Shown in pieces: positions 1 to 8,300 of a stretch of DNA of 10,191 nucleotides. The notes under the pieces were generated by a model that made no database searches, had not been told where the DNA came from, and was given only the letters and a program-made list of their open reading frames with translations. Every line of letters begins with the position of its first letter. Position 1 is the first letter of the stretch. A program made the position numbers and the translations under genes. Location: the NCBI GenBank assembly GCA_004335835.1, contig RWJK01000705.1:1-10191 (forward strand). The letters run 5' to 3'. This stretch comes from Scenedesmus sp. ARA3. Lineage: Eukaryota; Chlorophyta; Chlorophyceae; Sphaeropleales; Scenedesmaceae.

Positions 1-199
1 GTGTTGGCTGTGTGGAAGTTGGGATAGGGCTGAGATATGGTGCAGGTCTGCGTGCTTGTTGCTTGTGCAGGCATACAGCTGAGCTTTGCAGATGGCTACA
101 CGCACACCCTCGCAGCTCTACTGCTCACTGCTCTGCTGCCGCTGCTGTGCTGTTGCTGCTGCTGTGCTCTTGCTGTTGCTACTGCTGCCGCTGCTGCAG

Positions 200-615
200 C
201 TGGCTGAGGCGCTGCGAGGCAGGCGCAGCGCTGAGCAGAAGGTGATGCAGCTCAACCAGGAGCTCATTCAGACGCGCAACACAGCAAACCAGGTGGGCTG
301 CGCAGCGCGTCAAGTCATGTTTGATCCTGGTTTGACCAACGTTTGACCAGCAGTTGCAGCTGCACATGCGCGACAAGTTGGTGCCAATCAGGCCTTGCTG
401 CTGCACATGCCTGGTGCATCTACTTCAATTGAAGACTGAACTGTGCTGCACATCATTATGACTGCATGTGTGCTGATGCTGCCGGGTCGTGCGTGCGTGC
501 TGCTGTTTCCTGCTGCTGCAGGTGCTTCAGCACGCGCTGTCTGCCCGGCCTGCCAACGGGCAGCATGGCGCTGCTGGAGGCATGGCTGGAGGCTTCGCGG
601 CACACCAACAGGTAC

Positions 616-646
<31 letters not shown>

Positions 647-1988
647 TAATTCAGACGATGCAGACGAGCAGCAGCAGCAGCAGCCTGATGCTGTGCATGA
701 GCCCGCTTTAGGCTGGGCTGCAGCGGAGCTGTTCACCGCGCTGCTGCGGCGGCAGCGGCACAGCGGCAGCGGCAGCGGCAGCAGGACGCCACCACCATAT
801 CCAGCAGCAGCAGCAGCAGCAGGGCGGGCGGGCTGGGTTGGCTAGTGCTGTGTGGGCGCCTTCTCATGGGCCGGCGGCTGTTGTGACAGCTGCAGGTGGG
901 AGCATGTGCTCTCTGTGCAAAGTGTACTTTGGTGCAGTGATGCAGCAGCAGCAGCAAGCCTAGTCACACTTCAGCATTTAAGTAGCTGACTAGGATGTTT
1001 GCAGCCTTGAAGCTGTGCACAGCATGTGCTGGGTGGAAGGGTCGGCGGCAGCATCAGTCGGGGGCAGCACCAGCTAGAGCAGTAGTACTAGAATATCTAG
1101 ACAACCTAGCCACTAGCCACTAATGCTGGCAGCGCTGGCATATGCGGCATTGCATCCCTTGGTGAACAGTTTTGTGACGGTGCATGTGCACTGCCCTGTG
1201 TTGCTGTGCAGGATGCTGGATCCAACCCCCTGCTTGCATTCTCTGGTCAGCTGCAGTCGCTGCTATCCGGAGGCGGCAACCCAGCAGCTGCTGCAGCATT
1301 GGCAGCAGCAATGGCAGCAGCAGCAGCGACAGCTGGCGGCAAGCCAGCCGGCCTAGATGCACTGCAGCTAGCCAGCAGTGGCACATTGCCAGACGATCAC
1401 CAGGACCAGGGTGCCACAGAGCAGCAGCAGCAGAACCCGGCAGCAGTACTGCAGGCAATGCAGGCTGCTATGGCAGCAGCGGCAGCAGCAGCTGCTGCAA
1501 CAGGCGCCCGTGCTGCAGTGCAGCCCAAGCTGGAGCAGGGCAGCGGTAAGGCTGCTGGGTATCCAGAGGGATCTGAAGCTGTGCGCGCTGCTGCTGCTGC
1601 TGCTGCTGCCAGGGCAGCAGAAACTGGCGGCATCTCAGACGACTGCAAGACTGCCGTCGACTGCCCCACAGACTGCGCAGCAGCAACAGCAGCACCGGCG
1701 GCGGCTCTGAAAGCAGAGGAGCCAGCAGGCGCAGCGGCAGCAGCAGCGATGGCTGCAGCAGCAGCCGCTGCTGCTGCTGCTGCCGGCCCGGACGGTGCTG
1801 CAGCAGCTGATGCAGATCTGGCTGCAGTTGTAGCTGCAGCTGCTGAGGCGGTAGCAGCAGCAGAGGCGGCGGCAGCTGCAGCAGTAGCTGCCAACGCTGG
1901 GGCAGAGGCACAGCCCGACTTTGCGGCTGTGCAGCTGTCTCCGTTGGTGCCGGAGTCCCTGCCTGTTGCAGCCATGGAGACTGCTTGA
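200..1988 (+). CDS. Ala/Gln-rich protein of unknown function, 3' part (three exons)
   Basis: Proposed join is 200-292, 522-611 and 1212-1988 (stop TGA). The exons are bounded by CTGCAG acceptors (198-199, 520-521) and a GTGCAG acceptor (1210-1211), and by CAG|gtgggc (293) and CAG|gtactg (612) donors. All junctions are phase 0 and give about 319 visible residues. The first exon (31 codons) encodes a charged, probably coiled-coil helix containing EQKVMQLNQELIQTRNTANQ. The second is Gly/Ala/Gln-rich. The last (258 codons) begins DAGSNPLLAFSGQLQSLLSG and becomes long Ala runs with scattered Gln, Glu and Asp, ending LPVAAMETA. No catalytic or DNA-binding domain is visible. Such Ala/Gln-rich tails are common in green-algal regulatory proteins, but that is only analogy. 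The 5' end is missing. Alternatives are an exon starting at ATG 92, which would add a Leu/Cys-rich stretch, or readthrough of intron 2. The last exon is well supported; the upstream joins are inferred. Confidence 0.6.
293..521 (+). other. intron 1 of the Ala/Gln-rich gene
   Basis: The intron is 229 nt, from donor CAG|gtgggc to acceptor ctgctgctgcag, phase 0. It carries a tandem GTTTGACC motif (330-348) soon after the donor. The same motif occurs in SPP intron 2. Confidence 0.55.
330..348 (+). promoter_or_regulatory. tandem GTTTGACC motif shared with SPP intron 2
   Basis: GTTTGACCAACGTTTGACC begins about 37 nt after the proposed donor of the Ala/Gln-rich gene's intron 1. It is nearly identical to 5907-5925. 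Confidence 0.35.
612..1211 (+). other. intron 2 of the Ala/Gln-rich gene, with a Gln-encoding CAG tract
   Basis: The intron is 600 nt, from CAG|gtactg to ttgctgtgcag, phase 0. If retained, the frame stays open from exon 2 through (CAG)8 at 621-644 and further Gln, Ser-Gly and Ala codons to a TAG at 843-845. That would give an alternative, shorter C-terminus. An alternative donor near 834 would also be in phase 0 but matches the consensus poorly. Confidence 0.45.
621..644 (+). repeat. (CAG)8 trinucleotide tract
   Basis: Eight uninterrupted CAG units, followed at 668-685 by a second short CAG run. They lie in the proposed intron 2 and would encode polyglutamine if it were retained. Confidence 0.9.
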
Positions 1989-2775
1989 AGCGGCTGCTGT
2001 TGCGGCATGCTGCAAGCCAGTATGCGTGGGCAAGCAGCGCCGCTGGAGCTGGCAGGTTCTGCTGCTGAATGCAGTCAGTGCTCTGCAAGGTGTTTGGCGG
2101 CAGCTCTGGCGGCTGGCTGGCAGCTGTACTGCTTGCTTTGCGCCATGCAGGGGGCGTCCAGTGTGCATGCGTGAGGTTGTGCCAGTTTGCAGCAAGCTGA
2201 GTGAGTTTGCTGCTGCATGCATGAAGGTTAGTCAAGCGGATGTAGGTATGGAGACTTCATACAAACCGCTTTGCGACGCGTGCATGGGGCCGCGGCTTGA
2301 GCCGGTGCGGCGGTGTATTTATTCTTCATTATCGTCTGTACCCTTTGTCGATGCTGCATCTGTGTTGTGCGCTATGTGGCGTAGCAGGCAGGGATTGTTC
2401 AACCGCAACCACAACCACAGCAGCCTCTTTGCAGCTGTGAGCCTGCTGTTGCTTTAGCAGAGGTGACAGCGCCTGCGTGCTGAGTATGTGCTATATACTG
2501 CATATGCTGCTGGCAAGGTGCAGGGTGCATGTGGCAGCGGGGAGGTGTACAGGCAGCCTTAATTGGCCGGGCAGATGTGGCACCACCAGTCAGTGTCTTC
2601 ATCCTGTGCTGCAGCTGTGCTTATGGTGCATTTCAATGCGTAGGGTGTGGCACGAGTTTATGGAGGGGGGATTGTCTGGGGCGCGGGGCTGATGCTGTGC
2701 TGCTCGTGCATGTGGTGCTGCCCCTTGCGGCATTCAGCGTTGAGCTGCAGCTGCTGGCTCTATCTGTGCCAAAGC

Positions 2776-2795
2776 ATACTCTTATACTCTTATAC
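2776..2795 (+). repeat. two and a half copies of ATACTCTT
   Basis: The octamer ATACTCTT occurs twice in tandem and is followed by ATAC. It is a small local duplication in non-coding sequence with no evident function. Confidence 0.8.
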
Positions 2796-2960
2796 GCTGC
2801 GTTTGGCGCCGGGATCTTTTGCCTTGCAGCTGGTGAGTTTCCGGGACCGCGCACGTGCTTCTGAACCGCCGTTTGTTGTGTGTCTGTGTCTAGGGGTATC
2901 AGTGTGCATGTGGGTGTCTGCAGCTCCCCCCCTGGCCTGCCTCTCTCTGCACAGCTTTGC

Positions 2961-2980
2961 AGTCAGGCCCAGTCAGGCCC
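2961..2980 (+). repeat. two tandem copies of AGTCAGGCCC
   Basis: A perfect 10-bp tandem duplication, followed by AGT. It is probably a replication-slippage product. Confidence 0.85.
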
Positions 2981-3186
2981 AGTGCACTGGCTCACATCAG
3001 CTGTCTACGTGTACATGTGCTCATGTTTGCCTGTTTGCCTGGGAGCCGCTGTGCATGCACCTTGTCAAGATGTGGTATGGGTGATGCCATCAGCCCCTGC
3101 TAGTGGCGCAGCGCTTGGCAGTACATCTGCCGGCTACATTGGTGTTGTCTGGGGTTTAGGGTTTGCAGCGCTTGCTGGGGCTTTTT

Positions 3187-3325
3187 GCAGGATGCTGCAT
3201 GCAAGGTGCTGGGGCCCCTGCAGGATGCTGCAGGCTTATTGCAAGGCACACTTGTTTCCTGCAAGGCGCAGCTGGTTCCTGCAAGGCGGCCAGTATCCTG
3301 CAAGCCAAGCACGTCCTGTAGGGCA
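3187..3325 (+). repeat. degenerate TGCAAGGC short tandem repeat
   Basis: GCAGGATGCTGCA occurs at 3187-3199 and 3220-3232. Then TGCAAGG-like units start at 3240, 3260, 3280, 3299 and 3317, a spacing of 18-20 bp, most of them preceded by a TCC trinucleotide. The units differ between the anchors, so this is an old or weakly maintained minisatellite. No coding role is evident. Confidence 0.6.
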
Positions 3326-3973
3326 GGGGATGTGCAGGCGGAGTTTGTGTGCTGGGTCATTGTGCTGCCTCATGTTGGGGTGTTGATCTTGTGTAGCTGC
3401 AGCAGCGGGAAGGGGGTGCATGGCTGCGTGCATTGTGTGTTCAAACACCTTGACGGTGGTCAGGAATCTGCGTATGGCCCGACGTGCCTGCAGCTGCTGC
3501 TGCTGTAGCCACGCCCCCACGTGCGTGTCGCTGTCGCAGCTCCACTTTTCGCAGCGGTTGTTAGTGCGGCGGTGTGTATGGTGTATCCAATGCCATACAA
3601 CCAGTGCACGGCAATGTAGCGGGCTCCTGTGCATGTGGGGGTCATGCATGTTGGTCTGGCCACAGGGATCGGGGGCTAAAGGTTAGCAGCAGCCTGCTGT
3701 GCAGGGCCCAGGCTGCCTTGCACTGCTGCGCAGCCAGCAGAACTGCTGCATTCTGTGAGGGAGCGAGAGAGAGACCAACATACAGCTGGAGTGGCGACGC
3801 TGATTGATAACTGCACACATTGTGGAAGGCCTGGCAATAACATTTGACACTTGTGTTGGACACTTTCAGTGGGGTACGGGGTATTGTGGGGTTTCAACTG
3901 CTGTGGAGACGGGGGCAGAGCTGGCAAGTGTGTTGCGTCACAAAGCTATGCTGTGGAGGATATGGATGAGGCA

Positions 3974-3975
<2 letters not shown>

Positions 3976-4017
<42 letters not shown>
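3976..4017 (+). repeat. (CTG)14 trinucleotide tract
   Basis: Fourteen uninterrupted CTG units, the longest pure triplet run in the window. It is probably length-variable. Depending on frame and strand it would read as Leu, Cys, Ala, Gln or Ser runs, but no gene can be assigned to it. Confidence 0.95.
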
Positions 4018-4018
<1 letters not shown>

Positions 4019-4252
4019 CAGCGCTGACAACTGCTTGTAGTTTCAACTGCGAGTTGCATCCGTGCAGCAACAGCGCAGGCAGCAGCAGCCTACCGCTTGG
4101 TGCCTCTGTCCCGTGACACATTGCTGCATCATGGAAGTAACAGCAACAGCGGCAACTAACAGCAGCTGTGTGGGGGTCTGTTTTCAAGACGCTGACCTAG
4201 GCTGCCGCCCCTTGCTTTGGGCTGCCTTTCTGCATTTGACAGTGTTCATTGC

Positions 4253-4340
4253 GCGCTTTTTGCGTGTTCTTTTGCAGTTACTTAGATACTATGTGGAGCA
4301 CGCTCCACCTTTTGACTTTTTGACTTTTTGCAAAAAGCGC
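4253..4340 (+). repeat. 11-bp inverted repeat enclosing a smaller hairpin
   Basis: GCGCTTTTTGC (4253-4263) and GCAAAAAGCGC (4330-4340) are perfect reverse complements. Between them lies GTGGAGC-AC-GCTCCAC (4293-4308), a 7-bp perfect hairpin. CTTTTTGCAAAAAG (4324-4337) is itself a 14-bp palindrome. The structure spans the proposed acceptor at 4276-4277. Confidence 0.7.
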
Positions 4341-4529
4341 CAAGAAGGTCAGTGAGGGGACGTGCCAGCCGCCGATGCTGCAGTGCAGGCAGGTGGGCCC
4401 CACCCCATCCCACTCGCATACACTATGCACGTCGCATAACAAGTCTTTGCTTTAACAGATGGCAGGAAGACACCGGCAAAAAGCTCGCAGGGCATGGTCC
4501 GTAGGGAAGAGTATATGCTGCTGGTTTGA
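4278..4529 (+). CDS. possible last two exons of an unidentified gene or gene remnant
   Basis: Segment 4278-4347 follows a good acceptor (tgttcttttgcag) and ends at donor G|gtcagtgag. Segment 4459-4529 follows acceptor tttgctttaacag. The intron between them is 111 nt and phase 1. Joined, they read LLRYYVEHAPPFDFLTFCKK, then RQEDGRKTPAKSSQGMVRRE, then EYMLLV and a TGA. That composition (Arg, Lys, Tyr, Phe, Glu) is unlike the Cys/Leu/Ala shadow frames around it. A TGTAA signal at 5000-5004 is a reasonable distance downstream. I do not recognise the family and cannot place any upstream exon. An alternative acceptor at 4553 would instead continue RKIPAVMQQLFRAAESAHHG. It may be a decayed mobile-element or gene fragment. 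Confidence 0.3.
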
Positions 4530-5306
4530 GCTGCTGGTGAAAAAGGTTTTCAGTGAGGAAGATCCCTGCAGTGATGCAGCAGCTGTTCCGTGCTGCTGAG
4601 TCAGCACACCATGGCTGCTTGGCATGCCTGGAAGGTCACGGCGCGCAGCGGGTGTTGATGGCAGCTGCTGCCATTGTGAGCTCCGCACATTGCTGTTGCA
4701 TCAATGTTGGGAACAGATCCAGGTCACTTGGAGATGCAGCAGCACACACTGTGGTGGCTTTGCAGCGGTCCAGCCGCCGGCCTTGAACCAGTGCCAGTGC
4801 ACTTGGTTCGCCGCAGTTGCAGAGTGTTGTATGCGTCTGCCACCAGCAAGGCACTGTCCTGCATGCGTTTATAAACACACATAACTATGTCAGCAGCACT
4901 CTAGCCTGGTGCTATGGGCGGGACTGCAATCAGCCAGCCTGACTGAGTAGCACAGCATAGCTTACATGTGTCTCTGGTGTGCAGCTGCAGTAGTCACAAT
5001 GTAACAGCATGGCTGACAAAGCACTGCTCGCGTTTTGATATAATGCATCAAAGCTTGTGGAGACCTTCCACCCTGGGGCAAGGGTTCAGCAGGTTGCCTG
5101 TCAGTGGCAGGCAGTGTTGGTTTGAAGCTCAGTGCTTTCTTGTAAAGTCAAACCTGCTGCAACATCAAGGGTGCTGTCAACTTTCTGGCGGTTCCTGGCC
5201 TGATCCAAGACGAAGCGGTTGGACTGGAAACCAGACGTCCCTGCTCAGCTGACCTTCGTCTCCTCATACAGCGTGTAGAAGCTTGGACATTACTTGATTC
5301 CTCGCA
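4530..5306. other. intergenic region upstream of SPP
   Basis: No supportable gene. It presumably holds the 3' UTR of whatever ends near 4529 and the promoter and 5' leader of SPP. TGTAA words occur at 5000-5004 and 5141-5145. No clear TATA box could be assigned. A stem of AGACGAAG (5208-5215) with CTTCGTCT (5254-5261), enclosing a CTGG-AAA-CCAG hairpin, lies in the likely SPP leader. Confidence 0.5.
5000..5004 (+). promoter_or_regulatory. possible TGTAA polyadenylation signal
   Basis: TGTAA is the usual polyadenylation signal in chlorophycean algae. This copy lies about 470 nt after the TGA of the putative exons at 4278-4529, and another lies at 5141-5145. A pentamer occurs often by chance, so the weight is low. 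Confidence 0.2.
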
Positions 5307-8300
5307 ATGACATTGATAAAATGGGACGGGCAATCGCTTCCGCCAGCCATGAAAGCACATGTGCTGCTGCTAGTGCTGTCGGTGCTGCCGACGGTGGTCT
5401 ACATCCCTTACAGGTGAGGCTTGATCGCGACTGTAGACATGCTCGTGCTTGCTGCGTGTGCTGCTTGCACTCGAAGCACCTCACTTGTCGGTTGGCCTGC
5501 AACAGCAGCTGCACTGCAGTGCAGTGCGACATGCATCGCCACCTGGGCTTCCGTTGTTTGTGCACGGCAAATCACGATGATAAAGTTCCTGGTCCTCTTC
5601 CCCAGGAACATGAGTCCATATCAGCTAACTGCCTCCAGGCTTTCCTCCTGCTTGCTGCTCACATCAGCAGTACTGCTGCGTGGCACCCAGCTCCTGCAGC
5701 ATTGTCTGCTGGCAGCTCTCTACCCGTCTCTCCCCCTGGAATAACACTGTCTACTGTATCTGCTGTACTGCATGCAGTGTGAGTGTGGTACTGCATGCCG
5801 CACTAACAGTTTATGTTGGCAGCTGGAGGTCCATCAAGGCTGAGCCTCCGCAGGAGAGCATGACACACAAAGATGCCATGAAGTTCCCCATCGTGAGTCC
5901 CGCTGTGTTTGACCAAAGTTTGACCGCCACAGCTTGACCATGGTGTCATGCAATAAACCACGGACATCTGCAGCATCAGCACGTGCAGCAGTGGCAGAGC
6001 TGGGCCAAGCAAGGCAGGGTCATGCCTGCAGGACTGTACACTAGTAGGGTTGGGCAGCAGCCATTGCAGCAGTAGGTGCAGTATTGTTCACGCGCCCACA
6101 CCTAGGGCATGACTGGTTTGTTGTAAAACTCGTGGCAGCTGTGCGGTTTGAGCCCTTTGTCTGCAAGGAGCATTGCCAGTGGCAGACGGCTGCATAGGAG
6201 CTCCTGTTAAGTGCACAGCTGCTGCCAACCGCTGCATGACAGGGACTGCTTCAAGCAAGACGCAAGTCAGCAACGCAGGAAACAAGCTACGCATAGCATG
6301 CAGCGGCAGCGGCTCATCTGCCACGCACTATGCGTGCCAGTCTTCTTCTCCTGCGCGCCCCCTTCAAGCCTCACAATCCCACGCTCACCCACCCTACTGC
6401 ACCACCCCACATTGTTATTGCTGCCGTGCAGGTGGGCAGCTGCGTGCTGTTTGGGCTGTTCCTGTGCTTCCGCTACCTGCCCAAGTGGCTGGTCAACCTG
6501 CTGCTGTCGGGCTACATCACACTGCTGGGCGCCTTTGCCATCAACGCAGTCGCGCTGCCTTTTGTGAACCAGCTCTTCAGCAAGGCTACGCAGAAGAAGG
6601 TGCGGCTGCGTGATGTGCGCAAAGATATAATGAAAAGTTTGCGGGTTGTTTTGCTGCTTTTTACATTGTGTTCAGCGAGGCCACGCAGAAGAAGTTGCGG
6701 CCGCGCAATGTGCTCTAGGGCTTGGTGGCAGGGTTTCAGGTTGTTTGTTGCTTTGAATCTGTGTCAGCGAGGCTACGCAGAAGAAGGTGCGGCTGCGTGA
6801 TGTGCGCAAAGATTTAATGAAAAGTTTGCGGGTTGTTTTGCTGCTTTTTACATTGTGTTCAGCGAGGCCACGCAGAAGAAGTTGCGGCCGCGCAATGTGC
6901 TCTAGGGCTTGGTGATAGGGTTTCAGGTTGTTTGTTGCTTTGATTCTGTGTCAGCGAGGCCATGCAGAAGAAGGTGCGGCTGTGTGATATGCTCCAGGGC
7001 TTGGTGGTGGGGTTGCGGGTTGTTTTGTGCTTTCAATCTGTGTTCAGCAAGGCAACGCAGAAGAAGGTGCGGCTGTGTGATATGCTTCAGGGCTTGGTGA
7101 TAGGGTTGCGGGTTCTTTTGTGCTTTGAATTTGTGTCAGCGAGGCCATGCAGCAGAAGGTGCGGCTGTGTGATATGCTCCAGGGCTCTGTTCTCCTGTGC
7201 CCGGCTTTAGGTTTCAGTTTTGTGGGGTGTCAGACACGTACACCACGAGTTTGTAGGGACTGAGAGCTGCAGTGTCAGACATGTAGCTAGGCATGGTATG
7301 CACGATGCCAGATTGACCTGGAACGGCTGTGTCTGCGCAATGCGGTTTGTCGCGCGCGGCGCCTCACTGTTCCTTTGCTGTGCTGGTGTTATATGTGTGT
7401 TGGCTTGCATGCAACCACATGCGTTTTAACCACATCGTGCCAACCTTGCCGTCATGAAGGATCACCAGGAGGAGCAGGGCCTGCCACTAATTTCTTAGCG
7501 GCAAACATGCACGCCGTATGCGCGCACGCTGCTTGAGACGCACTCAAACACGTATCACTTTCAAATGCGCTCTCACCCCTACTGCTTGGTGTATTGTGCC
7601 CCTGCTGCTGCTGCTGCGCAGGTGCTGAAGCTGCCGAGCATCCCAGCCATCCCCTTTGTCTCCAAGGAGCCCACCCCGCTGGAGCTGACCGTGCCCGAGC
7701 TGCTGCTGTGCTTCCCCAGCTTGGCGCTGGGTGTGTGGTACGCCTACACCAAGAACTGGCTGGCAAACAACGCCCTGGGCCTGGCATTCTCTCTGCTCGG
7801 CATTGAGAGTGTCTCGCTGGGCTCCTTCAAGACCGCAGCCATCCTGCTCAGCGGACTGTTTGTCTACGACATCTTCTGGGTGTTCTGCACGCCTGTCATG
7901 GTCAGCGTGGCGAAGAACTTCGAGGCACCGATCAAGCTGCTGTTCCCGCGCGAGTCGCTCCGGGCGATGCGGGCTGCCGCAGCAGCCGGTGCAACCGCCA
8001 AGCCCAACTTTGCGATGCTGGGGCTTGGTGACATCGTCATTCCCGGGCTGTTTGTGGCTCTGATGCTGCGTTATGACGCCGAAACCAACTTCAAGAGCAA
8101 CTACTTCCAGAGTGTGTTCTGGGGCTACGTGGGCGGCCTGGGCACGACCATTTTCGTGATGAACTACTTCAAGGCAGCTCAGCCAGCGCTGCTGTACATT
8201 GTGCCAGCCGTGCTGCTGACTGTTGCTGCGCACGCGGCGCTGCGAGGCGAGTTTGGTCAGGTGTGGCACTTCCAGGAAGACCACGTTGTGCAGCAAGAGG

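Larger units (their letters stand above)
1989..4277. other. long stretch without a supportable gene
   Basis: The first part is presumably the 3' UTR of the Ala/Gln-rich gene. I saw no green-algal TGTAA polyadenylation signal within 1 kb of its stop. The rest is G/T-rich with many TGCTG and TGCATG words, as in the introns here. Open frames such as 2880-3386 have no recognisable domain, and start codon and composition do not favour them. Visible structure is limited to short tandem duplications (2776-2795, 2961-2980), a degenerate CTGCAAGG series (3187-3325) and (CTG)14 (3976-4017). Confidence 0.6.

Noticed and set aside
86..199. Leu/Cys-rich open stretch before 200 as a signal anchor starting at ATG 92
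   Set aside because: The stretch looks like the TGCTG-rich 3' end of an intron, as at other acceptors in the window; kept only as an alternative.
1397..2235. Long minus-strand open frames opposite the Ala-rich exon (1397-2008, 1468-2235, 1635-2222)
   Set aside because: CAG/GCT-rich sequence leaves all six frames open; these are compositional shadows of the + strand exon.
3151..3167. GGGTTTAGGGTTT, resembling a plant-type telomere repeat
   Set aside because: Only about two units, so it is not evidence of a telomere or an interstitial telomeric array.
2880..3386. 168-codon + strand open frame
   Set aside because: It starts with GTG, has no recognised domain, and runs through a degenerate minisatellite; most likely chance in G/T-rich DNA.
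3185..3508. 107-codon + strand open frame starting after a ttttgcag-like acceptor
   Set aside because: Its apparent protein repeat simply reflects the TGCAAGGC DNA repeat, and no matching upstream exon or domain was found.
5606..5744. Possible extra SPP exon after cccag at 5605
   Set aside because: It reads a Ser/Leu-rich segment to a stop, and skipping it gives an ungapped match of exons 1 and 2 with plant SPP.
6962..7210. Open frames within the intron 3 repeat array (also 6909-7100)
   Set aside because: They are repeated translations of the satellite unit in shifting frames, because unit lengths are mostly not multiples of three; not genes.
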